Of a stretch of 64,000 nt of DNA, positions 10,459-20,900 are shown one piece after another. Made by a program: the position numbers and the translations under genes. Source of the DNA: Tricholomella constricta (lineage: Eukaryota; Basidiomycota; Agaricomycetes; Agaricales; Lyophyllaceae); NCBI GenBank assembly GCA_013368375.1, contig JAACJP010000005.1:1550001-1614000 (forward strand), read 5' to 3'. Every line of letters begins with the position of its first letter. The stretch's first letter is position 1. The notes below the pieces were generated by a model. That model was not told where the DNA came from and made no database searches. It saw only the letters and a list, made by a program, of their open reading frames with translations.

Positions 10459-12808
10459 TCACACCCCATCCTCCGAGTCCGAGCGCCGATGGTGAAACAC
10501 CACCGGCCTCGAATTGATAAAATCGATTTGCTTCTTGCGGTAGTTGTCCGGGATGAGCGTGAGGTTCGCGCCATTGAGCTGCATGAGGACCTCATGGCCG
10601 GGGGTATACTGATCCCAATGCGGACCTACATGCGTACAACAGGTAGACAATTGATCCTCAGTCAAACAGGTCAATAAAAGGGTGAACGCACGTTCGAGGC
10701 CACGCCCGTCATTGGGATCGAGGCTCGTCGCGAACGAGACCCAGTACTCGATCATGAGCGCGCTGAGCCTCGTCGCGGATGGCGTGGGCGTGGTAGGGGC
10801 GCCATAGACGAACCTCACCTCCGAGCCGTGCGAGACTTTACGCATTAGATCAGCTTACCTCTACAATGGGACGACAGGGCTCGAGGACTCACCTCCAAGG
10901 CCGAAGGGAGCGGTGGCAGGCTGCGGCTCGGTAAAGAGGTACCCGAACGTTTTGACGCCCGCCCTGCTCGTCGTCTGGCTCCAGATGCGACGTTGTGATT
11001 GGAAGCTCACGTCGCCCACTGTGATTAGTACAAGTATGCGTCGTTCATCCATCGTCTTTGAATATATAGCACAGAAAAACTCACGCAGTGCAGCGGTCTG
11101 CTTATACACGCTGCTGAGCCCGAACGTCTCGTTACCCGTGCCGAAGGGCGAGCCGAGCGCAGGCACGTCAGGATAGAGCTGTATCAACTTATCCGCCGTA
11201 TTGCTCAATGTCTGCGGGGAGACGATGGGCGGGGAAAAGTTCGCGATTATGGCGTCACGGATCTGGCTCTCTGAGCTGATGGTGCGTGGCGTGAAGACTG
11301 TGCCTGTGTTCCGGTAAGGATGAGCCGTCAGTACGCATTAGTAGAAGGCACAATTAGAATAGCCCGCGCCTTCATCGAGATTAGTGCCAGCAATGAACGG
11401 GATCCGTGCGAAATGGCGGCGCGCATACAGGCGTGACGGGATGTCGGGAAACAGTCCGTCGGGGCCGTCGAGAGTCGGGTCGAACGCGAACAGCTCGGGC
11501 GCCTTGGCGAGAGAGTTGAGCACGCCCTTGAGGATGTCTGATGAATTCGCAGTTTTGATGCAGTCAAAGGTGCGCCCGCTGTTCGCCTCGGACGCGCAGC
11601 TAGGGACGCCGCTGACGAAGTTCTGCCAGCTGACTTCGCGGCGAGAGGCTTTGAATGAGAGAGAGGTGCCTGGGGACCCGGATTCGAGGATCTATAGGTG
11701 AGGCGGCTTGTGTAAGGATTTGGTAGCCGACTGTGTACGCGGGCGTACCGCTGCTCGTGCAAGTCTGGGAAGAGGAGAGTTCAAGAATAGGATTGATGTC
11801 ATGATGGCGCCGGCGCTTTCGCCGAACGCGGTGACCTGGTGAGCATACAGTCAATGACTCGGGCTCATTTGATGGAGGGGAATCAAACTTTTCTCTTGTT
11901 ACCGCCAAAGAGGCCGATATTTTCCTGCACCCATTCCAGGGCGGCTAATTGATCCTTCAAGGCCAAGTTGAGAGCCTTGCGATCATCAGCTAGAGTTTAC
12001 TCAGTACTTCCGGTCTCACAGACAGAAGGGGGTTCTGACCTTCTTGGCCTTGAGGAAAGCCCAGCGGCCCAAGGCGATAGTTGAAATTGACATAGATTAA
12101 CGGAGTTCCCTAGGTTTGGGAGTAAGCCACGCGTCTTAGTGTTGGCTTATCGCAACATCTTACGCGAGCAACGCTTTGTGCCACGATGGCACTCCCGTTA
12201 TATATGCTCGATGCACCACCATCGAAGCCTCCGCCATAACTAATCGAACGTGTTCAGATCTTAGGGTGACAAATTCAGAGAGATACTTACGTCCAAAACA
12301 ACTGTTTGAAATGAATGTGAGGCATGGCGGTAAAGGGTCGGCAAAAATATAACTCACTACGGGCAAGGCCGCGTCTGCTTTTGTTCCCGAGGGTCGAAAG
12401 ACATTGATGGTCAAGCAATCCTCAGATATCAACGCTTCGGGGACATTCTAGACCAACGGTCACTCGACAGATCGGACTGGGAAGACAAAACAAACAGCTT
12501 GAAGGCATCCAGGTCCAAAGTTACTCGCGTCAAACGTCGGCCCCACCAAGCGCGTTTTCAGAACGGGTGGCTTGAGGCGCAAGCGACCAAGAGGTGGCTC
12601 CGCAAAAGGGATACCTGGAGAGTAGTGATACTAAGGTTCACCGGCACCGGGATACGAAATACGACTAGCCACCTCCAAAGAAGTCCTGCTTTAACCCCGT
12701 CACATCCCTTCCCACCAAGGTAGTCCTTCCGAGTTGGACTCTGGGTGCAACGGCAGCCACGGACGCGGAATAGGCCAAGGCCACCAGCAGTGTCGAAGAG
12801 GGAAGCAT
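10459..12808 (-). CDS. Type-B carboxylesterase/lipase
   Basis: Secreted alpha/beta-hydrolase acting on ester bonds. It starts MLPSSTLLVALAYSASVAAV (signal peptide), then an exon ending DFFGG is joined to IPFAEPPLGRLRLKPP, TFDASNFGPGCLQ and SEDCLTINVFRPSGT, the usual family N-terminus. The nucleophile elbow is AFGESAGAIM (about 11807-11830), the catalytic Glu lies in AGTNLDEGAG (near 11370), and the catalytic His in VSHGSEVRFVYGAP (near 10825). The last exon, PHWDQYTPGHEVLMQL, ends with stop at 10459-10461. The triad is complete. One exon of this gene recurs as a relic at 7648-7812 in the opposite direction. Confidence 0.88.
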
Positions 12809-13622
12809 TGGGACGAGCAGGAGGGACGTCTGACGAGCACTTGGTCTTCTTATGTACGATCGTCTGGTATGGCCGCCGGATCGTCGGCAAACGTCATCGC
12901 ATGACCATCATTCTCTAATACGTCTGCTCTTTCTGTGCGCACCATGTGGATCTGCAGGCGAATATCCTCGACGTGGGAGGCTGTCGTTCTCACCGGGACA
13001 TGAGATAGCCGTGTTCCAGCGAAGACACTGGTAGCAGCCAAAGCGTACTATGATACATCAGATCTCAGAGCTGATGATGAAAACCGAAAGACCAACGACT
13101 GTGTGCACGTTCAACAATAAAAACGTAAATTGACTCTTGATCATCGTCGATCAGAATCTATTTCCGAAAGTACGCAGATTCTACTTCAACTCAACAGAAC
13201 CCTCGCACATCGCCCGCGTGCTGACCGCGAACCCAACCTGAAACCTGAGGCCTGAACGCTGATAGCACACAGCCGCCAAACCTCGCAACGCCGCAACTGG
13301 TAGAACATATACTGCCCATGATTATTGAACCGGCGGCACCTCTGAAGGTAACCATCCTTACTCCGTACAAGAAACAAATCCTAGCCCGTCAGCATCTCCG
13401 TTATCCTCTGTAACGTCCGAAGAGGCCATCAGTCCATAGAACGAACGAAGAATTGGATTCAAAACGCGGGTGTGGCTGTCGGCTGAGATTTGGCGACATG
13501 CACGGGCATGTCAAAGAGTCTGAGACCTATATCTCCCGTTGGTGCACAAATAAACAAACTTCTCCTCTCTACAACTCTCTTGAGCCTGACCTTGCTAACA
13601 AACCCACGAAGTCGCATGAGCA
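12809..13622. other. Intergenic, with direct repeat copy A
   Basis: Promoter side of both the carboxylesterase (minus) and the HNH gene (plus). The only structure seen is the direct repeat at 13175-13380, described separately. No convincing gene. Confidence 0.55.
13175..13380 (+). repeat. Direct repeat A flanking the HNH gene
   Basis: Starts CAGATTCTACTTCAACTC and ends near CAAGAAACAAATC. It shares several long blocks, in the same order, with 15048-15368: AGAACCCTCGC, CAGCCGCCAAACCTCGCAAC, AACATATACTGCCCATG and CGGCACCTCTGAAGGTA. The two copies flank one gene in the same orientation. Confidence 0.7.
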
Positions 13623-14836
13623 ATGAAAGGAGCTTTGGCCCCAGTGCCTCAACTTGAATTGCAGCCTTCGGTTGACATCAAAGTCTACACTGATCCGAGT
13701 TATGTTCCTGTCGTTCGTAAGTTCGGATTCTATCCTGCACTTCACCTCACTAATGCTGCATTAGTTGGTACCTCGCTCGAAGGAACGCGGTCCGCACAAC
13801 ATTTTCTTGGCCTTTTGAAGATGATTATCCATCCCGACGACTTTCATCTTAAATCGTTAAAAGAAGGCCACATTGTCAGCACCGAAGGAACCATTGGCCC
13901 TGGGGATTATGTGATCGGTACGCAAGTTTTGTCATATCTCCACAACCCCGAATATTAACATTTCCTTCTGCACAGCTGGCCCTAGTAATGATTATAATGC
14001 AAAACAAGCATTTTCATTCAGAAAAGAGCTTGAGATGGTCCAGGGCACAGTTTCTCCTGACAAGAGACATAAACGTTCCTCCGTCGATAAGGCTGAAGGG
14101 GCACATTCTCAGCGCGTACATTGATTTGACTATATACTCAACCACTCCTTCTAATGTACCCATGTTAGGACTATCCTACAGACATCTCTGGGTTCAAATC
14201 TCGCTTAATGGCTCGTGATAGAGGTTGCGTTGTCTGTTTGGCGTTGAACCTAGGTGTGAAAGCAAAGTACTTGTTTGAAGTCGACTCCGCGAGGTTTATT
14301 GGTGCGCATATATTCCCTTTGGAGTTTTATGCATTGGTGCGTCGCTCCTTCCTTTTCCTTGTCCGCAGCCGCCTTACTGCTTATTTTTGTTCAGTGGGAC
14401 AAGAAGGGGTACTCTGGGATCGTCGTGGACCCATACTCCATTCCCGGTGCATTTGAAAGTTCCACTAGTTTCCTTATGACTGATACTCGTCGTATGAACT
14501 CTATTGATAACGGATTACTGCTTTGCCTTGAACACCATTCTGATTTCGACAACTGTCTGTTTTCCATACACCCAGATGTAGGAATTTATATGCTCTTTTC
14601 ATTCGTGCGCTCAAATTGTGCATATCCAGACGCACATTATCACTTCCTTCCATTCTCGCACTGGGTCTCTTGAAGGAGTGGAAGTTAGCCAGCCGTGGAC
14701 AAACACCATGGACAAAACACAATTCCCACCCCCGCATAAGACTTTACTCTACGACCACTTCCGCGCTTCAGTAGGCAGGTGGATGATGGCGGCCTCGGAG
14801 GAGTACGAGGAGGAGGACTCGCTTGATGACCAGTGA
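13623..14836 (+). CDS. HNH-nuclease-domain protein (HNH_2-like)
   Basis: Fungal protein with an HNH endonuclease-like domain of unknown cell role. The N-terminal half (MKGALAPVPQLELQPSVDIK, then GTSLEGTRSAQHFLGLLKMI, then GTIGPGDYVI) is not recognised. The domain starts with ARDRGCVVCLALN (about 14209), continues with FIGAHIFPLEF (the His of AHIFP is the usual first metal or catalytic His) and NGLLLCLEHHSDFDNCLFSI (about 14508-14570), which gives the N-H pattern of the family. The C-terminus ends in an acidic EEYEEEDSLDDQ. At least five introns are needed. It lies between the two direct repeats, so it could have been copied or moved as a unit. The start is ATG 13623; an overlapping ATG at 13616 leads to an early stop. 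Confidence 0.65.
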
Positions 14837-15047
14837 GGTTCCGGAACCGGTTGGAATATCTGATGATAGCTGCTTAATTGCTACTGAGCTAAGTGATGAC
14901 ATAGTACCGCTGCAGGGTGGTAAAGGTGCACCCTTGGGCATGATGGCTGTTGAGCGAGGAACGTTGGAGGTTAGGCCTTGGCTTGCTGGTCCGAAATAAC
15001 TCATAAATACGATGCCACTCTGTATGATACAAATGTGATCAAGCACT

Positions 15048-15368
15048 CAGATTCTACTTCATCTCGACAGAACCCTCGCGCATCGCCTACGCGCTGCAGG
15101 GATCAACCCTTGGGCACTCGCTAACCCAACCTGAATGCTGATAGAATCACAGCCGCCAAACCTCGCAACAATATGATAGAGAGGTGATGAGGTCGCGAGC
15201 TTCATTATCAGTCTTACTCTGTGTATCTGCAGTATTCATGACTATCAGCTCATCGCATTATCTCCTCATTTTCGGCAGCCCCAACTGGTAAAACATATAC
15301 TGCCCATGTTTATTCAACCAGCGGCACCTCTGAAGGTACCCGTCCTTACTCCATACAAGAAATAAATC
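15048..15368 (+). repeat. Direct repeat B flanking the HNH gene
   Basis: Second copy of the repeat at 13175-13380, longer because it has an extra segment of about 100 bp (around 15170-15285) and an extra 30 bp near 15100. It lacks obvious TG...CA ends, so a classical LTR is not supported. Confidence 0.65.
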
Positions 15369-15616
15369 TGAGCTCCTTGTGAAAGACTTTCTGCTTCTGT
15401 TCCCTATTTGACAGTCGACGCGTTTTAAGAACGCGAAAGCAACATCATGATCTTTTCGACAGTTCCATGTTGGCTTCCACGAAATGTCAGACTTGCTTGT
15501 AGTTGACCTTGCGAAATTTGATCAATGGACAGTCCTTGAATACGCATAGGGCTCAAACGGATTTGTCGCCATTTCTCTAATGGACACCGCGTTAGCGCGT
15601 TTTACGGAATAAAATC

Positions 15617-15819
15617 ATCGGATCCCGATGGGTTTTCAAGGTCAAACATCTCCCTGATGGGGCAATTGACCATTTCAAAGTGCTTGTCATTGCGCAAGGT
15701 TTTAGCCAGTGCCCTGGCGTTGATTTTGACGAGACGTTCGCGCTGACAGTGCGCTGGAATGCTGTCCCGACCATCCTTGTACTTGTTGGATCTGAGGACC
15801 TGCATCTGAGTCTGTCAAT
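15617..15819 (+). pseudogene. Ty1/copia reverse-transcriptase fragment
   Basis: The reading RWVFKVKHLPDGAIDHFKVL, then VIAQGFSQCPGVDFDETFAL, then TVRWNAVPTILVL matches the conserved start of copia-type reverse transcriptase (usual pattern: KARLVAQGF, G.D..ETF.P.V....R). About 65 codons survive. There is no YVDD box, integrase or LTR nearby. It is a dead, isolated relic; several changed residues (for example L for P after ETFA) fit long decay. Confidence 0.75.
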
Positions 15820-16300
15820 ATCACGGCAGCTTTCTTACACAGCAATACTGATTGTAGCAAAATCTTCATGCGCTGACAGTTTCCCCTTGCAGCCGCTGCT
15901 CGGCACCACGCGCGCACCTGGAGAAGTGTCACGACCACCCCTAAAACCTACAACCCTTACGCTTTCCCACGCATGATCACCGTATATATTATGGCACCAC
16001 TTCTTTTTGAAGCTCTTACCTCAAGATTACCAATTGTCACGACTAGTTCCCGTTCTCATTCTCGTTCTCTGGTATTCTCTCAAATCTACTTTGCTTCACA
16101 ATCATATCACTTGAGCTTCATTCGTTCAAACAAGCTCCAGTGAATGTCCTTGTCAATGCTCACGACCTCCAAATACCCTTTCGGAGCTCGTCTTCCTTGA
16201 CAACGTCAGGCCTGTCCATCTCAGTGGTCCCAGAATAACTCTGTAACCAGCGTGCTCACCAGGTCCTGACATAATATCGAGGTCCTCCCACCCACCGGAC

Positions 16301-16597
16301 ATGTCCTCAACAATAGTGGGGCCCAACACCATCGTCCGCTATCAAAATTTCGAAGGTCCATCCTTCACACAAAGAAGACCTTCACCACCACCTTTCGAAA
16401 CCTCCCTTGCCTCAACAGGACCCATGATGCAAGGAACCTTCAGATACAACAGATCCCGGCTGGAACATCACATTGTCCCACCCGGCCAACATGAGGGACT
16501 TTTCCTCAGCCAGTCAGGACCCACGACGACCACTACCATTGCAGGCGTGCATCATGGCCTCCACGAGGCATGGTCCGTGCAGCGTACAGAACTATAA
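16301..16597 (+). CDS. Hypothetical small protein
   Basis: Open frame of 98 codons starting MSSTIVGPNTIVRYQNFEG, rich in Pro, Ser and Thr, without a recognised domain. A CT-rich stretch at about 16030-16150 could be its promoter. The 3' part from 16541 lies inside a direct repeat, which argues that the end of the frame is not conserved coding sequence. Low confidence that this is a gene; nothing else is seen between the copia relic and 16300. Confidence 0.25.
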   Translation: MSSTIVGPNTIVRYQNFEGPSFTQRRPSPPPFETSLASTGPMMQGTFRYNRSRLEHHIVPPGQHEGLFLSQSGPTTTTTIAGVHHGLHEAWSVQRTEL

Positions 16598-16685
16598 ATA
16601 CATTGTGATGTACCGTATATAGACCTATCTTACCATATCCTGTCTTTCCCACCCTACCGTGAGACTTGCTGAGGTTAACGCCTCC
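16541..16685 (+). repeat. 145-bp direct repeat, copy 1
   Basis: Begins GCAGGCGTGCATCATGGCC and is nearly identical to 17190-17334 (649 bp downstream). It contains an ACTATAAATAC TATA-like motif and GTATATAGACC. The segment between the copies (16686-17189) has no recognised gene. Confidence 0.8.
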
Positions 16686-17189
16686 ATTTGGTGACGACAG
16701 TGGCATTCGTACCCGCAACTGTCTGTCTGGATCACCGTCCGCTTCCGGTTAATGAAGCAGTCTACCACCGACACCAATAACAACACCCCCCATCTGCGGC
16801 TTCTGACACCGACTCTCCTTTCCAAATCCAATCAACACTCCATGCACCAGCACCCTCGCGGTGCTTTTTAAAGTGCTTTTTCTGTTTCCGACACCTGCAA
16901 CTGTTTTTACCTGGTTTTCTCGGTGCTGGAGGGTAGTAAGGTGATGGGCTTGAGGGCTGCGACGAGGACGTCGCGATGTGGAGGTGGGGCATATGCAGAC
17001 ATTGGCGACACTTCCGCATTAGGACAGATACAGTGCGCATTCGGCATCGCATCACGCTTGAAGACGTTTCACGGTTTCCCATCGCGCCTAGGTACAGCTG
17101 GGGTGATTTAGGGTTGTGTGTTTGGTTTCTGAGCTTAGGTTCATGTTTGGATCGCGACGAGGACGTCGCTATTTGGGAGTTGGGCACAT

Positions 17190-17334
17190 GCAGGCGTGCA
17201 TCATGGCCTCCACGAGGCATGGTCCGTGCAGCGTACAGAACTATAAATACATTGTGATGTACCGTATATAGACCTATCTTACCATATCCTGTCTTTCCCA
17301 CCCTACCGTGGGACTTGCTGAGGTTAACGCCTCC
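17190..17334 (+). repeat. 145-bp direct repeat, copy 2
   Basis: Near-perfect second copy of 16541-16685. From here to the LINE at 17775 there is no recognisable gene, only unassigned sequence. Confidence 0.8.
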
Positions 17335-17774
17335 AGCGTAGATCAAGTAGCTCCAGTCCCCGATGATCTCAGAAATGTTTCCGCCTTAACACCCGTACAC
17401 TATGTATGCCCCAGCAATAAAAGAGCGCAAATGATAAGATTCAGATGATATGCACGCAGCACTCTGACTGTGGCGCTGAACGTTTGCATACCATTCAATC
17501 GTCACTGCCTGAACCGATGCGCCACTCGGACGGCAGCCTTACATGTGTGCTGTGCAATGCCACGCTGCGTTGAGATTGTAATTCTTCGATTTGGATGATG
17601 TTCTACTAATCGCGGTCATAGAGATGGAGGCTTTCTCATTCGAACCCCCTTACGGTATATGCTATCATGGGTATCCTCGCTGAACTTGTTAATGTATTTT
17701 GGTTCCTTGTTGAAGTTCGCGGAGTCGAGAAAGCGAACGTCGGCATTTGCCGTCGACCAAGGGAACGGCCCTGA

Positions 17775-17786
17775 TCAATAAAACAT

Positions 17787-17791
<5 letters not shown>
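17775..17791 (+). repeat. Target-site duplication of the LINE, left copy
   Basis: TCAATAAAACATTCTTT, repeated exactly at 26453-26469. The right edge is ambiguous by a few T because it runs straight into the poly(T) tract of the element. Confidence 0.88.
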
Positions 17792-17817
<26 letters not shown>

Positions 17818-17996
17818 GGTGTAGCGTTTGGGGTAACGGCTCGGCCGACGCACATTGACGTCTCCTTTCCGTCCGCTGTGTGGGTGGGCCTAGGGCCTAC
17901 CCGAAATAATATTACCATCGAGGAAATGCAATTACGCACGTAGTGTGGGACTCCAGTTAAGTTTGTAGTTACCGTGGGTTTATCCTGACTTTAGTA

Positions 17997-20900
17997 TTAA
18001 CCCACTCCGGTACGACTATTCACTAAGCTGATACCCACTAAAACCCCGGGGGAGGCTATCCAATCATCAGGGAGCCTGTTTTCTTTGTGAAGCACCCCGC
18101 TCCAAGTATCGAGGACTAATGATTTCTTTAATGCTTTATTTTGAAGTTTGGTGTCCGCCAGTCTGCGGTCCAAGTCGAGCCTGTCGTTCATCGTTTTTCT
18201 CCATCTAGAGAGGATTTCTTGTTTGGAGTGAGGTCTGTTGTCATTCTGAATCGTTCTTTCGCATCTTAGTTTCCAAATTAGATAGGCTGACTCTATTATC
18301 ACAAGTTTAAATAGTCTTGAGCAGCCGCTCATGGCTTTCCCTTGGGGGTTTCGGAATTCTGCAAGCATGCAGCCCAGGATAAGGCCTAGTGTGGGTTGAC
18401 GCCATGTGTTTTTCCTTTTAAGTTCCCAGATTTTTTCGACTTCAGACCAGATTAGGGCTTGGCCAGGGAAGTCGCACTTGGTGAGAATATGGTCCATTGA
18501 TTCGACACTTCCTTCACTGTTGCATAGGGCTCGGTTTTTTAGTTCCGCCGAGAGATTGTCTCTTTGCCAGTGCGAGCCTATCATATAGGCGTCGTGGGTG
18601 GCCATCCAGAGGAAGTAGCGCTGGGTTCTCGAAAGGTCCTTATTCCGGAGACTTTTCCATATTGTGGACGAGGTGGGTCTTTTATCGAAGGCGTCGTCGA
18701 TGGCGTCTTTTATTAACTCGATATTTTTTTTAGTTCTTGAACGCGTTGATGGGTTCTTTTCTGACTTGATTCGTCTTATCGCTCTGTAGGCCAGTGCTTG
18801 GGTTGTGCACGACAGTTTCATCCCGGTGATCTGTAGGGTGGGGTGTATCGTGCAGTCTGGTTCTATCGCGCCTGGTAGGTTCGCCGCTATATCAGCTAGG
18901 GTGTCTGCCCCTTCGTTTCTTTCATGGCCACTGTGGCCTTTAACCCATTTCATTCTCGTGACAGTTTCTCGAGCTCTGAGTCTGGCTACAGTGAGGCGCG
19001 TCAGGTACTCGTTTGAGGTATTTGTGTAGTTTTCGTCCTCGTTCTTTTTTAAACTTTTAATGACATTTTGTATAGTATATTTGGAGTCTAATTCTAGGTG
19101 GAGTCGGCCGTTGCCTGGGGCGTTTTCGGCTGCCTCTTTTAGGGCGAGGAGTTCGGCAGACTGGTTTGATGGCGAGAACTTCTTCGGGACCTTCATCTTT
19201 AGGTTACGGTCGTCATCGTGGGCGTAGAAGACCCCAGCTCCGGCGAAGGCATTGTCTCCACCGTTATTAAAACAGGACCCGTCTGTTGCGACTTGTAATA
19301 TTGGGCCTAGGTCTAAGGGGGGAAGGGTTCTGGGTAGAGATCCTACTGTTTGGCCTTTTGTGAAGATGCGGAAGATGTTTGATAGGGGGCCGTCCGATAT
19401 TATGTGGCCGTTGAAGGTTTGCCATTCCTCGTTTGGAGGTTGTGCGTCTTCTTGGTCTTCTTCTATTGGGTCGGGCGCCCTTCTAGGGTCCCATTTTTCT
19501 GGGAGGGTATCTAGGAGGGTTTTCGCTTTCGTTGCGCATTCGTGAGGGTGAGTGCAGTTCTGTTCGTTTTTCAGGTCTACACACCGATGGCACTCACAGT
19601 GGTTGTTATCTTGATGCCCCGGTGTGTTCAGAGTGGTGGCTAAGGTTTCTGTATCGCCGACTGTACGGATGTTATGGTTTCCTTTCAGGCACTCGCTGAC
19701 CGCGCCGTGGTTTAGCCTTCGTATTTTTTTATCAGCATCGCTATGGTACCATATAGGCCTTAGACGTACTGTCTTGTTTGAAAAGGCAAGGCCCTCTGTT
19801 CTCAAGTTGTAAGACTTTGCGGCTTTGAGCATTCTACGGAGGTCAGGGCATGCCCCGGCTTTCTCAGACGTTGACGTTTTCCAAGATTGTAGGAAGATAT
19901 TTTGTCTTGTTCTTTTGTCGACGTTGGATTCCGATCGAGGGGTGTTTCTGGCGAAGAGGGCGTCTGCTATGAGTGCCCATAATGGGCGGTCTTCGCTGAA
20001 GTCAAGGTATTTTTTCAGCCACATGATTTCGATTGCTTCGTTTCTTGATGCGATGTCTAGTAGTGCTCTACCCCCGTCTTTGGTGCCCAGGAAGAGGGTT
20101 GATTCGCTCACCGGGGAGCGTTTATCTTTCCATATGAAGGATCTGATTGTCTTGGATAGTCTTTTTTCGATCTTGGGAGGCATTCCTTGGACTTGTGTCA
20201 GGTATTGTGTCATTCCTCCAACTACCATGTTTATTATTAAGCGTCTTCCTTCAATTGAGGGGTTACTCCTCTCCCAGCGGGCGAGGTTCGCGTCGATTTT
20301 GTCCAGTACCAGCGACCATGGTGTTTCAGCGTCGAATCCATTTCCGAACCAGGCGCCTAGGATTCTGACTGCTTCTCCTTCTTGGACTATGTGGATGTGG
20401 GCAGGTATTTCCTCACGGTTTGGCTCAGTTTTCCGAGTTCCAATTACGCTGTCTCTGAAAGCTTTTGACCCTATCGGTATAATTTCAGTCTTTCCCGAGT
20501 TGAATTTGGCACCCGAGGCAATACACCATCTTTCGAGGATCTGGGTAAGGTCGTCGAAGTTATCGTTTTTGGACATGAACACGGTGGTGTCGTCGGCAAA
20601 TAGGTTCGTTATTAATCTTTCCTCACTTCCTGGTATAACAAAGCCTTCTAGAGCTGAGGCTCTTATTGAGGCCGCTAGAGGTTCGATTGCGAGGTCGAAA
20701 AGTAGGCATGAGAGGGGGTCGCCTTGTCGAACTCCTCTCGTGATTTTCCATGGGGTAGAGAGGCAACCATTGATCATTATTTTTGTTTCTGCATTCTCGT
20801 ATAGGGACCGTATGGGTTTAATGAACTCGTCAGGTAAGTCGAACTTCTTCAGAGTTTCCCAGAGGTAGTCATGTTTAATCTTATCGTAAGCTTTCTCTTG

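Noticed and set aside
13175..15368. LTR retrotransposon around the HNH gene
   Set aside because: The repeats differ in length, lack TG...CA ends, and no gag or pol lies between them.
16762..17346. 194-codon minus-strand frame
   Set aside because: It spans a direct repeat and low-complexity Cys/Lys segments, with no family motif or sensible start.
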